Shown: positions 1 to 11,465 of the stretch, piece after piece
How positions within the stretch are numbered: position 1 is the first letter of the stretch
Layout: the number at the start of each line of letters is the position of its first letter
Notes under the pieces: model-generated
What the model saw: the letters and a program-made list of their open reading frames with translations, nothing else
The model's database searches: none
What the model was told of the DNA's origin: nothing
Assembly (NCBI GenBank): GCA_905221605.1
Contig: CAJNDS010002848.1
Coordinates: 124,001 to 188,000 of the forward strand
Origin: Symbiodinium natans
Lineage: Eukaryota; Sar; Dinophyceae; Suessiales; Symbiodiniaceae
Length of the DNA stretch: 64,000 bases
Direction of reading: 5' to 3'
Made by a program: the position numbers and the translations under genes

Positions 1-2
1 CA

Positions 3-2599
3 GTGCGCGGTGACGGATCGGTCGTGACCTGGGGTAATCCGGGCGCAGGTGGTGACAGCTCCTCCGTCCAGGGCGTGCTTAAGAATGTCCGACACATCCA
101 AGCATCGAGTCACGCGTTCGCCGCCACTCTGGCAGACGGCTCCGTTGTGACTTTGGTGTGCACTGGGCAGATCTAGGTCGTCTTGAAAGACGATATAAAA
201 CCACAATCGACCCGAGACCCTGCTTCTGCTCCCTTTCCTGTTAAGGTGACGTGGGGCAATGGGCGGTGCGGTGGCGACAGCAGCTCTGTGCAGGGGAAGC
301 TGGTTGGGGTGCAGCGCATCTGGGCATCCAAGCTGGCCTTTGCCGCCCTCACCAGCAACTTGGGGGCCATGGTAGAGGGGCTTTTTTGAGGGTACTCAAG
401 ACTGTGACCCCTAAACGGCCCCACCAGGCCCCGGCAAGCCCCAATCCATCCACTCCTAAAATTGCCCCAAAGATCCCAAAGCGACATAAACATCTATAAG
501 CCCGAAACTCCCCGAACTCCAAAGCCTGACAGTCCCCAACGCCACAGGCGAGTCTCTGGTCACCTGGGGCAGTTTCGATGCAGGCGGGGACTGCAGCGCC
601 GCCGCAGCGGAGCTGGCGCAAGGCGCGCCCTGCCTTGGGGCTTTTGAGGGTTGTTAGCTTTTCCTGCAAGAGATGCATCGGTTTAGGCCGGCAGTCTTGA
701 GCCGATAGGGTCTTCCAGTGCTAGAGGATGGTAGAGGATTGAAAGGGAGACTCCAGCGATCTAGCAGCCTTGGTACCTTCCGACTGTGAAACTTTGCTTG
801 TCGTCCTTGTGGCATGCAGAGTCCACGCTGCAGACTTTAGACTCCGGGCGACGTCCCTCCAAGTCCAGAGCTCCCTGCACCCCCAAACAGGGTTAGGGGT
901 GTTGCGGGTTGTTGAAGGCAGTTGAGAGTTTACGCTGACTCACGAAGCCTCCACATCCTTACCCGACTCTACCAGCAAGGAAGAAGACCCTGAACACCCT
1001 GAACACCCTGAACACCCCCAACACCGTGAAGACAGTGAAAGACACTGAAAGACCCTGAAAGCTGACTTCAGGCGTACGGCAGGTCGCCGCTTCTGAGCTC
1101 GCCTTCGGGGCCGTGCTCCTGGATGGCTCGGTGGTGACATGGGGCGATAGTGACTATGGTGGAGACAGCAGTGGCCTGTTAGGTCTGGATATTTTTTTTT
1201 TGATCTTTACGGTCGAAAGCAGGACAGAGGCCCACCCCGAACTCGAAAGAACCTTCAAGTCGACGAAGCCGAGGGAGGGTTTCTTTAAGGCTCCCCAGCC
1301 ACCTCAGGCGCCGTGCGGCACCAGCTGCAGTCGGTTCGGGAGCTGCGGGCATCGCAAGGCGCTACCTGAGGGCTCGGCTTGCAGAGTGGTTTTGAGCTCT
1401 CAGTCATCTCGGGGCTGTGGGGTTCAAGACTAAGGGCTGGGGGGTTTCTGGAGATTGGAGTTTTTTTTGAGAGCACTGGTTGTCATTGAATCATTATGCG
1501 GAGATGCCTCTGCCTGCCAAGAAGCTGGAGGCCTTCGCAACCGGTCCCGAAGCACCGAGGTCAAAATCTTCAAAGTGGACCCCCGCAAGGCGCCAAACCC
1601 CGCAACCGGTCCCTCTCGAAGCACCAAGGCGCCTTTGCTGCCCTCCGTTCGGACGGTTCCGTGGTCACCTGGGGATGCTCGGCACTGACTAAACCTTCTC
1701 TCCGCACCTTTTAACTTCAAGAACACACCAAAAACACACAAAAACACAAGAAGCCAAGGCAAGGAGAGCTACGGGGCGCACAGCGGCACCGTCCAGGAGC
1801 CGCCTCGGGTTTCAGCGAAGCGAGATTTTCAGGGCTTCACTAGTGTTTCAATTACCGTGCGTTCAGACACCTCCGTGCCTCCAGGTCACATGTCGGCTTC
1901 AGAAAGGTTTTTTCAGCTCCAGGCCTCCAGGCCTCCAGTCCCACACCCCACACCCCACACCCCACACCCCACACCCCACACCCCACACCCCACACCCCAC
2001 ACCCCACACCCCACTGGCCGAAACTAAGCCCGAAGCCCCCCCTGATCCCTCAGCTGCAAGCTTGCAAGCTTCTTCCTAAGCTTGCTGCAGGAGCAGCTGA
2101 AAGATGTCCTGGATGTGCAGGCGTCAGAGGTGCGGGCACGTTGTGTTCACAGGTCAAAAGCCTCCGGGGGTGAGGGTTGCATGGGGGTATATTCGGGGGC
2201 AGTAGGCTGCATGCCTTCAAGACCCGCTTGGGCGGCTCCAACTCTTCGAGCTTGGTTTGATGAGCCGCCGTAATCTGCAGTGGGCTTCTTTGGACCCTTT
2301 TCGGGATGAGAGACTTGGATTTGTTCCTCAAAGGATCCAAGTAAGGCAGGAAGCCCAAAGGGTCTACGTAAGGCCAATCCCCCCCCCGCCCCCTTTCCCT
2401 TCCGAAGCCCGAGCATTGAACCTCCCTGGAGTCGGCTTTTGCGGCCATCCTTGCCGATGGCTCCGTGGTCGCTTGGGGGAACGAGCGTGCGGGAGGTGCT
2501 CGGGATTTTCACACCTGCACTTCGCAGTGGCGTCGAAACATGCAACCCCTTCTTCCAAGCCCTCATGTATGTACATATAGACATGTACACATGTATATA

Positions 2600-2630
<31 letters not shown>

Positions 2631-5534
2631 GTTCATACAAGGTTCTCATTCCAGTCCTGGTCGGCGTGGATTCTTTATCATTTGGGGTCATGGGTCCCTT
2701 TCTGCTAAAGGCTTAGGAGGGTTTGGTGCTTCGGGGCTTTTGCCGGACAAAGCCCAGACTGGACCCGAACCCGTGAGCCCGAGACATGGAGGCAACTGCT
2801 CGTCAGTGCAACACCTGCTGGTGGACACGCAGGAGCGGTTGGCTTTAGGCTTCGGGTTTTTGGGTTTAGGATTGAGTCGAGTGTGGAGGAATTTGTTTTT
2901 GTGCTTTGCAACTTCAAAATCGAATCCACTGCCCTTACAACTCAGGCATGAAGGCTCATTTTTTCCAAATCCGCACCACCCCCTCGCCCCGCAGACGCTT
3001 AGATGCCCCGAATCAACTTGGCCGTGGCCTCCCTCCAGAATTTCGCCGAGAGTCTGCGTGCCCTGCGCCCCATCCATCAGTACGCCATGAAGCAAACAAG
3101 GTGACAGCAACATCCACCCCCATGCGCTCAGTGGTTAAATTGTTTTGGAGCCTCGTTTCCCCTGCTCGGAGAACTCAAGAGCCTCCTGAATTTCCGAACA
3201 AGGAATAGGTCACTCTGACCCCGAACTCCAGCTTCGTGTTCTTATCTGCCCGGTTTACGGTAAATGCCATGTGGATCAGGGAGTATTGCTGAGGAGAGAA
3301 TCTTCCGATTCTTACAGTCTGCAGTTGGTTCAGATGGGTGTCCGGGGACTGTAGGGCTGTAAGCTGTTCTGTTCTGAGGTAACAGGTTGAGCGTGGCGGC
3401 CGAATCAAGAAGTGCCTCCCAAAAGAGCAGGAGCTCTGCGCCTCCTTGGGTGCCTTCGCCGCGCGGCGCCGCGACGGCTCCGTGGTCAGCTGGGGCAATG
3501 CTCTCTTCGGTGGCGACAGCAGCGCTGTGCAGGCCAAAGGGCATATTCCATGACCTGCATTATGTATTGTGTATTATGATGTAGTATGATGCAATGTGAT
3601 GTATTCTGATGTATTCTGATGTATTATGATGTATTATGATGTAATATGGTGTATGACGATGTAATATGATGAATTTTTAAATAAAATGATGTATTATGAT
3701 GTACTATGATGCATCATGATGTATTATGATGCATTTTGATGTATTATGATGTATTATGTACTCGGTATTCTGCCTCATGCATTATGTATTATGTACTATG
3801 TATTGTGTATTGCGTATTATGTATTATGTATTATGCATTATGTACAATGTATTATGTATATGTCTGCCTTCACATATACACATGTAGACATCCTCCACCT
3901 GTGTCCTACATATATGTAGCCTTCCTTTTGTTCAACGTCCAAGGCAAGGTCCAAGGTCCAGGGTCCAAGGTCCAAGGTGCAAGGTCCGAGGTCCAAGGTC
4001 CAAGGTCCAAGGGCCAAGGTCCAAGGTCCAAGGTGCAAGGTGCAAGGTCCAAGGTCCAAGGTCCAAAATGTTTGCGAACACTTGCAGCGTACTCGAAAGC
4101 CCCGTGCATGTGACGCATGCCGATCTAAGCTGTGGACAGCTTTGTTCGCTTGATTGCGCTGTTCTTGTGCTGCTTGCGTGGCTGTGGGCGATTTTATTTG
4201 GCATTTCTTGTGGCGAAGCTGGGCAAAAGCGGTGTCCTGCAGCTTTCTGCCGTGGTTTGCTCGGCTGCTGAACTTCAGCTAGCTGTGCTGGTCTTCCTCG
4301 TCCTGCTCCCCTTGGTTGTTTGACTCTAAGAAGCTTGCTGGGGACAGGCGTCGGGCGTTGGCCTTGTCATCTTCTGCCTCGCCAGCGTCAGCTTTGTGTG
4401 TAGTGGAGGGCAGGAGTAACAAGCGTGCTAGAATTGTGGCTTCATGCCTCCCGGACTGCCGCAAAGGTTATGAGAGCTTGCGGGGTGAGGAAGATTCGCG
4501 CATACGCGTGGTGCGGCGCACCTGTCGGTGGTTATTCCAGTTGCGCTGCCCTCGGGCAAGGCGGTGTTGGAGATGAGATGACATTTACTGGGATGTGAAA
4601 GCACTGCTTGGGCCCGCTGGGCCTTTGCAGTGAGTTGTGTGCCTGCGCTGAAAAGTCACCGTGCGGACTTCTTTAGGGTTCTTCAGGTCTAAGGATCCAA
4701 GGCCCGAAGCCCAATCCACCTGACAGTCTTGGATCTTGGATTCTTAGCCTGAAAGCTCTCTAACCTTGAATCCCTAGCCGAAAGCCCCCAAGACTAAACC
4801 CCAAGCTGTACACGCCAAAACCGTACAAGCCCTGCAAACCACTTAACAAGTCCCATAAACCCTACATACCCTACATAAACAACCCCAAATGCCCTAAAAA
4901 CCCTTTTTAAGTCCCATCAGCGCTATAAGCCCCTATAAACGCCTATACTTCCCATACACGCCGAGAAAAGCCCTATATAAACGCCTATCAAGGCCCTCTA
5001 TTGAACGCCCCAGTTGGTGAGGCCTCCTTACGCGACGTGCGTCGGCTCCACGCCTCGGGCCACGCCTTCGCGGCGATGCGGGAAGATGGCTCGGCCGCCC
5101 GGCGCAACGCCTCGCACTCCTGGGGGATCCGTTGACAACCTTAGGAGGCGCGATGTGGCCTGGTACACGCGGCCCTGACATACGTACCCCCAGATCCCTC
5201 AGAACCCATTGAAAACTGAATCCTGCCAAAAACATACAGGCCCGTGTACATGTAGAGTAGAGGTGTGGAGAACCGCAGGATGGCAAGCTTCAGGTAATCC
5301 AAGATCGGGGGGGCAACCAGTGCGGGAGCCAAGTAGAATGGTTTCCAATATTCCGTCCTCGTAGTCTTTATATACATGCTTGTTGATACTTATTGATACT
5401 TATTGTGCAGACTACCCCAGTTTGAATCAGTTAGGCCGCTCTGTTCGGGTTTGGCTTAGGTGGTGACCTGGGGGAATGCGGCCTATGGTGGTGACAGCGG
5501 TGCGGTGAAATCTGCACTGCGCTCTGTCGCCTGA
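3..5534 (+). CDS. RCC1-like ('VVTWG') repeat protein, 3' part, 13 exons
   Basis: The gene enters from the left edge. Reconstructed exons: 3-146, 246-354, 548-622, 1072-1173, 1308-1358, 1629-1673, 1764-1796, 2091-2129, 2432-2495, 2792-2832, 3431-3532, 5022-5103 and 5460-5534 (TGA at 5532). Spliced in phase they give eight tandem units of about 41 residues of the form DGSVVTWG-x(5)-GGDSS-x-VQ-x-QLKNV-x-x-IQAS-x-x-AFAA. Such repeats are common in dinoflagellates and are usually auto-annotated as RCC1/HERC/UVR8-like. RCC1 repeats form beta-propellers used in protein interaction, but units of about 41 residues are shorter than classical RCC1 blades, so the fold is inferred. Intron donors read GT (3), GC (6) and GA (3); all acceptors are AG. 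Introns fall at different points of the unit. Exon 12 has a degenerate end (GC donor at 5104). The last exon could instead end at a GC donor at 5529, so the stop is likely rather than certain. Exon phase and repeat continuity make the gene itself secure. Confidence 0.85.
1942..2013. repeat. ACACCCC heptamer microsatellite
   Basis: About ten tandem copies of the 7-mer ACACCCC, inside the intron between RCC1-like exons 7 and 8. It keeps one frame open as a His-Thr-Pro run, which is not coding. Confidence 0.9.
2570..2632. repeat. ATAC/TA-rich microsatellite
   Basis: TATA/ATAC-rich simple repeat with about eight consecutive ATAC units near its centre. It lies in the intron between RCC1-like exons 9 and 10. 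Confidence 0.8.
3562..3870. repeat. Degenerate TATGATGTAT and TATTATGT arrays
   Basis: A degenerate 10-mer array (TATGATGTAT-like) up to about 3770 passes into an 8-mer array (TATTATGT-like). Both are in the 1.5-kb intron between RCC1-like exons 11 and 12. Confidence 0.85.
3942..4068. repeat. CCAAGGT heptamer minisatellite
   Basis: About 18 copies of the 7-mer CCAAGGT with few substitutions (CCAAGGG, GCAAGGT, CCGAGGT). The array is open in several frames (LGPWTLD-type peptides on the minus strand), which I treat as an artefact of the period. Confidence 0.9.
4080..5010. other. Intron interior without recognised coding
   Basis: Rest of the intron between RCC1-like exons 11 and 12. From about 4790 to 5000 it is dense in CCTA-TAAAC/ACCCTA-like strings resembling degenerate telomeric repeat. 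No exon matching the repeat consensus is visible. Confidence 0.5.
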
Positions 5535-6462
5535 AGCTCATGGTGCGTGGTGAACGGGGCTTGGGGGGTGAGGATCATTGCGGTGAGCAGGCACGAGCGG
5601 AGTCAGGGTTCGGATGGAAAACCGTGTTTCACGCTTCCGTATAAGAAGATTCATCGCCCAGTGTACATATTCAGAATGGTGACGCGACCTTCGTTTCCGC
5701 CGATATTTTGAAGCGCAGAGGTCAAGCGCAAGGGGATCGAGGTTGACAGAGCTCCTGCGAAAGCACCGAACTTAACCCAGAGGTTAACCCACCACTCCTG
5801 AACAAAAGCCAAGCAAAAGCGCCCCGAAACCCTAAAGCCCACACAGCCTTTCAGCTGTGGCCCCTCAAAACTCTCCACCCCTGGTAGTTTTGAACACGGT
5901 TTAAAATGGGTTCGGAGGGTTGAGGTCTTGTTGTCTTTCTTAATGGATGTGTGGGTTTTTGTCTGGGTGAAATCTTGGGGTGCACAGGCCTTAAGGGTTC
6001 TAGGTCGCAGGCGCATGATGCAGATTCTCTATCATTTTCTTCTAACATTGACTAAACCCTCAACTGTTCCTGGCCAACCTCGTGAATTAGGTACTGCTCG
6101 AAAAGGGCAGAAGGCACATGGAGGGGAAAGAAAGACCGCAGGATTCGCTTTTGCTTGAGAGGCCACATGGGGTTATTGTACTCCCCCGTTCAGGGTTTTG
6201 GTTCTTCCCCTTTTTCTTGTTGGGTGCGCGGGGGGGGGGGGGAGGGGTTTTAGGTTTCAGGGCTTTGTGCCGGACCACGGCAAGTTAGTCTCAGGAGCTC
6301 GCGCCCTGCTCTCTTGCTGTCCAGCCAGATACCTGCTCAGGGGCTTTGGAAACGCAATGGGTACTTGATGACAACAACCCCTGAACCTGAAGGCTTTGAG
6401 GAGAACAGACGAATTGGTTCTTGGCATAGACCTTGACTTGGAAAGGCTTGGAGCAGCTGAAG
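5535..6462. other. Intergenic or FabD 5' region, nothing recognised
   Basis: Lies between the RCC1-like stop and the first recognised FabD exon. The N-terminal FabD exons (the PGQG motif and SQPA region) should be upstream of 6463, but I could not find them here. The stretch contains a G-run at 6230-6244 and TTTAGGG-like motifs. Confidence 0.4.
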
Positions 6463-9400
6463 CTTGAGAACCCTGCGGCAGCCGCCGACTTCACGGCCGC
6501 GGCAGGAGCGCAGAGAGAGAGAGAGAGACTGAAACAACGTCGAGACTTGATTGAAGGAAAGGTTGACTGGGGGTTTTAGTGATGTGGGCTGGCCGTTTAG
6601 GGTTTGCCGGGTTTTTAGGGTTTTTTGGGCATTTAGGCTCACTTGGGCTCCACTTGGAAGACAGTGTGAAATTGTAAGAGGTGCTGTGAGTGTCCAGGTG
6701 TTGAAGGCCGTAGGGCTTAAGCGGGTTTTGAGGAGCAGGTGTGTCGCAGAGCAGATCTGTGATCGGTCCGTATAATGTTAGGCTTCTTGCTGTTGAGTGG
6801 GAAAGTAAGGGGCCTCTTCATGAAGGAGTCGTCACTCCCCTCGTCACCATTGCAGGCCTTTCCTTGGGTGAGTACACGGCCTTGACAGCGGCTGGAACGC
6901 CCGGGCCTCAGCCGCCAAAGAAACTTCGTGATCCCAAGCTTGGGCCTTTCCCCCTTAAAGCCCTAAACCCCTGGCCACTGGCATCGAAACGGGAACATCG
7001 TAGGGGTCCAGCCCCTCGAGTTCGCGCATTTTTAATGTAAGTTTTTCAGCATGCAGCCCTACACCTTTCAAGATTCTCTCACCCCCTTTCAGGGCCCGCA
7101 CCCTGGGCCCAAGCGCCTTGCTGAAGGTTTGACTTCGCGACTGGCCTCCGCCTCGTCAAGCTGCGGGGTGAAGCCATGCAGGACAACAGGGGGATTAGGC
7201 ACCCGTTGCCGCAGAAGCGATGCGCTTGGGTTTAATGAGCTGGAAGGGACCGGAGAGGCTTTCCGTGACCCTACATGGAACTCCAGACCGAAAAGCCCAA
7301 AGTGCAGGAGGCGACGAAGCTGGGCACGGGTCAGGCGCGCGAGCGCGCTGGTGCTTTGGGACTTATGAGGTTTCTTTCTTTCCTGAGGGGAGGGGGGCGG
7401 CAAGGGCGAGCATCTCCCGTGCCCCTACTGCACCCTGAGAGGGTCTTTCAACAAGCCCTGACACCCTGAAACCTTGGCTCAAGCAACACCGTGCCCCAAG
7501 TCCTTAACTCCAACCCGAATGCCAGGCTATGGCGTCCGTCGCTGGCCTCACGAGGCTCAGCCACGGTGAGCATCTCATTTTCGGTTAGGCGAAGCAGCGC
7601 CGTAGAGTTTGGGGGCTCAAAAGCGGTAGTTGGCTTAGGCTTAGACTCGGCTTAGACCATCGTTGTACAAGTGGGCTAAACTCAGCTACAGCTTGACCTA
7701 AATGCTGGATAGGGTTGGAGAAGTTATGCAGAATGTTTAAATCTGGGGAGCCTGAAGGCTTACCTCTAGAGCTGATGCTGGAGAGCCAGAGTCATCGGCA
7801 CACGGGCTATCATGTGACGAAACGCGAAACGCGAAAGCCCCCCCAAAACTCCCTGAAAACCTAAACCCCTTTCCTGCAACCCTTCTCCACTTCTCCGCCC
7901 TTTCCAAGCTCTGCTTCTCCCCCCAGCCACCTGACTTCGAAACCGCTGTCCCTCCAGACCCTAAGAAACTTCAAAGGAAGTCCTTGAGAACCCCTTCCTG
8001 GGACCCTCAAAGGCCTTAAGCCGTCCTTTACACCAGCAGCTGCCCTTGAAACCAGCAGCTGCCCAAAGTTGACAGGGCGAAGCTGGAGGCGCCTTCGCCG
8101 GGTGAGAGGGAGAACTTTTGGATCCCTTTTGGGCCCCGTTTTGGAATGTGCATGTATATCTACTTGCCTCGCTGAAGAGTAGCCGGATCCTCGTACGTGT
8201 ATTGGGGCAGGGACACTATGCTATGGCAGAGCGAGTGTGTTGCCCACCTCGACCATGTGGGGTTTGGGGTTCCCCGAAGCCAGAGATGAGCTCATGTGAT
8301 CCCCCCACCAGACGCTTTGCCGGGATTGCATCGAGAGCGACGCAGACACCTGCCAGGCGGACTTGGGGATTTGTCTGGACACTTCCTGGTAGCTTTTTTG
8401 GTGTCACGCCTAAGCCAGAATCTGTAAACCGAACGCCAAGCCCCGGAGCCTGTACGTTTTCCGAGAACCACTCCGGAGGCCCTTGCCTTTGCGCCCAAAC
8501 TCCAGGAGTTCTGTCGCCAACAAGATACATACAGAAACACCATAGAACGATTAAATGTGTTCTCAGACTTGCACTAAGCCGTCATGTTGCTCCACAGTAG
8601 CTCTTCTTGGCAGGCTTCGGTGCCTGGGATCAAAGCCAACCCAAGCGATTCCGCAAAGGTGGCAAACTTCCTTTTTCCGAATGGCTTCTCCGTTGCCGGA
8701 ACGGAGCCGGCGGTGCAGCGGTTGGTGGGTCGGGCGGGGGCCCCGCGTCTTCCAGTGCAGTTTCAAACTTGTTGACCTCAGCGGAACCCCCAAATGCTCC
8801 TACACCCTGTAAACTTCACGGCGCTCGAACTGTAAAGCCATGAAAAGCGCCCGAGTGTGAGGCGACGGCCACCACTGGATGCCTCCAAGCCAAGCTGCTC
8901 AAAACCTCGGGTGCCTTCCACACGCGGCGCGGCTTGTGGCTCACTTCGGGGGTCTGGTGTCTTCGCGACCACTTTCGGCGATTGAACCCCCCCCCCCCGC
9001 CCCCTCTCCCCCTAATGATCCCTTATGAGGAGTGCGATTTTTTCGGCTCAGCGGTTTTGGGCCAGGGCTTGGATGTCGCAAGCCGAGGCAGCTCATGCAG
9101 CCAGCGCGCGAGCGGCTCCTGGCGGCACTCCGGGACGCGGAGCCATCCATGCGCTTTGGCGAGCGCTTGCGGTGACTTCTCTGTTGGAGCTTGGTGGAGG
9201 GTGCATCATGGGCCCCCGGCCCCAAACCCCCCCTAAAGCGGTTCTTGAAAATTCTTTGAAAATTGAAGTGGGGAATCTAATCTGATTTAGCAGAGGTCGG
9301 GCTTGCTTCTGCCAGCTAGTTGGTGACTGGGATACGACGACGGTGTCGCAGGGGCCTTAGGACTTGGAACTCCCGAAAACCCCCCCAGGAAGCCGCCCAC

Positions 9401-10544
9401 GCGCGACATCTACGCCAACCTCACCGGTGCAAGGCCTCTGTGCTTGATCTCACCGCGCCTTGCAGTGGCGCTAAAGATTCTAAAGATTCTAAAGATTCTT
9501 GCGGGGTCTTGCTGTGGAGGTCTCCAAACTTCTCTAAGCCTGGGAGCTCCCATTAGCGAGAGGCCTCACGAGGTCGCCCAAGTCCTGAGCAGGCTTCCAG
9601 CCGGCACGCCGGTCCAGGAGATCATTACGAGCTTGGCAGACCAGCTCACAAACTGCACCTCTTAGCTGATTCAGAGGTGCTGTTCGGGTTTTCGGGCTTC
9701 TAGCTCCGCTGCAGGGGGCGTAAGGGCAGGTGGCATAGGAAGTCTAAACTCCCCCCATATCCTGCCCAACACATGTTCCGACTGTGTTTTTTGCCTTCGA
9801 AAGAGCGGCAATCAGAAGTCCTCGATGTGCTGCCGCTTGAGCCGGTTGTGGCAACTAAGGCGTCCTGTGGGAGCCGTGCATGCGTGCTGCTCTGGCAGAC
9901 GGCCTGTCCGAGCACCTTGGGGTCAAGTTATCCATATTCTTGTGTCTCTCTAGTTGGAATTCTTGAAGGAGCCCGCCCCAAGCTCTTAAAAGCCTGAAGG
10001 CGAGGCCCTGAACCAAAAGTGTGGGAGGCCCTAAACCCTAGACCCTTTCTAAATCCGATCCGTGCCTCACATATCTCACATGCCCCCCCCCCCCCCCCCC
10101 CAAACGCCATCGCCCGCAAAAGAACGAAGACGCCTTGCAATTTCGACGCAAAGCTCTCCACCCTTCCGCCCAAGAAGCCCAACCCGAAACCCTGGAGCAG
10201 ATCCGCAGGTTTTACGAGCTGGGCCCCATGAAGCAGCTCAAGTCCATGATGAAGCGCCCCTTGGGCCAAGTAGGAATTTCAGCGGGCAGACTACATGTCA
10301 ACAACTATAAGAGATAATGTCTGGTGTTCGGGGCTCAGGGCTTCTTTTTGCCGGGTGTACGGTGTAGGGTTATCAGCTCTCCAGATCTAGATCGCTCATG
10401 AATCTCCAAAAGTGGGGGGATCCGGGCCAGGGTTCCCCTCCCAACTTCCGAGGCATCGACCAGTCGGCCTGGCAGAAGACCCAGCCGCTGGGCCGGATCA
10501 GCCGTCAGAGCCACACCCGACCGGGAGGTCCATGGGTTACTTGA
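6463..10544 (+). CDS. fabD: Malonyl-CoA:ACP transacylase (FabD/MCAT), N-terminus not found
   Basis: Transfers malonyl from CoA to acyl-carrier protein in type II fatty-acid synthesis, in algae usually in the plastid. Exons: 6463 (or 6469)-6505, 6856-6898, 7127-7181, 7308-7334, 7526-7554, 8076-8088, 8614 to about 8710, about 8890-8926, 9088-9150, 9389-9428, 9573 to about 9657, 10209-10255 and 10453-10544 (TGA). In order they give the nucleophile elbow GLSLGEYTAL (catalytic Ser in GLSLG), GLRLVKLRGEAMQ, QAMASVAGLTRAKLEA, ANFLFPNGFSVAGT, LKTSGAFHTR (catalytic His), LMQPARERLLAAL, IYANLTG, LADQLTNC, FYELGPMKQLKSMMKR and IDQSAW, all in family order. Donors are mainly GC with some GA. The 8076-8088 exon is only 13 bp. 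The junctions after 8614 and after 9573 are unresolved; an exon near 9878-9915 (VLLWQTA) may belong. A targeting peptide cannot be judged. Confidence 0.9.
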
Positions 10545-11230
10545 GCTGAGTAGGCAAAAGGTCTCCTACACTTTTGGTAGCCCTACTCTGGCCCTGCTTG
10601 GGATACCACAAACGCCAGTCGTAAGTGCCCATGAAGCACTCTCGAATGCTCCAAGTCCGTCCAACAACCGTGAAAGCCTCCCGTTTCTCGGGGGGTTCAT
10701 CTGCTCTACTCCCATGACTGAGGAATGTCATGGTTTGAGCACATCGCAAGCAGATTTGCTGCCAGCGGCTTGGCGGGCTTCGCTGACTTTTCAATGGCAG
10801 ATGAATCGAACTACAGTTACCATTTGGCTGGCTTGCTTGGAAGACGTTGGTTCAGTGGCAGCCCTCGGAGGCTGCTTCATGTTGCCGTGCCTTTGTTTGT
10901 TCCTTTTTCGTTCTCTGAGGGCCTTGGCCTAAAAAACTGGATTTGCGTTCATCACCCGTCGGACAGTGATTTCACAGAGGTAGAGACGAGACTCAGTCAC
11001 AGATTTCAGATTTGGTCTGCTTCCTTCACGAACATCTCCCTGAGCCTTCAACACATGCTTGCCGTTCGGCTTGTCTTGTCTAGCCGGGCCAACCCCTGCG
11101 AGAGCAACGAACAAGAAGATACAAGAAGTAGGCAACCCAAAATTATGCCGAAAACCCAGCCGAGGCTCGCCGCTTAGATGCTCTTCCCGGATGGCAGCAA
11201 AAAGCGCTGGGTCTAAACTTCCCAACCCCA
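10545..11230 (+). other. Unassigned region with one long open frame
   Basis: Downstream of FabD. A 150-codon frame is open at 10725-11177 on the + strand and a second frame overlaps it, so coding is not supported by frame length alone. A short exon-like piece at about 11186-11210 (MLFPDGSKKRW) follows a TTAG and ends before GTCTAA. No family is recognised. Confidence 0.25.
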
Positions 11231-11306
11231 GAAAGCCTCAGGTTTGAAAGCGCATTCCAAGGAAATAAAAACAAGTCGCTTGCCTCTGAGAAAATGCCAG
11301 GAAGGC

Positions 11307-11331
11307 TCAGGACCCCCCCCCCCCCCCCCCA
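11307..11331. repeat. Poly-C tract
   Basis: Run of about 20 C. Similar C-runs occur at 10083-10101 and about 12630-12648, typically shortly upstream of AG or exon-like sequence, so they may act as pyrimidine tracts. Confidence 0.7.
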
Positions 11332-11465
11332 AATGATCGCGGCCTAAAGCAGTGATCTGCTAGTGTCCAAGGAGCAGTCGTCAGAAGGGCAGCAGCAGGT
11401 AGCCGCTGCTTTCGTAGCAACCCTCGTAGGAACGGGAAGTAGCAGTCTGTGCTGTTGTACGTATA

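Noticed and set aside
3003-3113. Protein-like reading MPRINLAVASLQNFAESL in the RCC1-like gene
   Set aside because: It lies in the intron between exons at 2792 and 3431, which join perfectly without it; could be chance or a relic.
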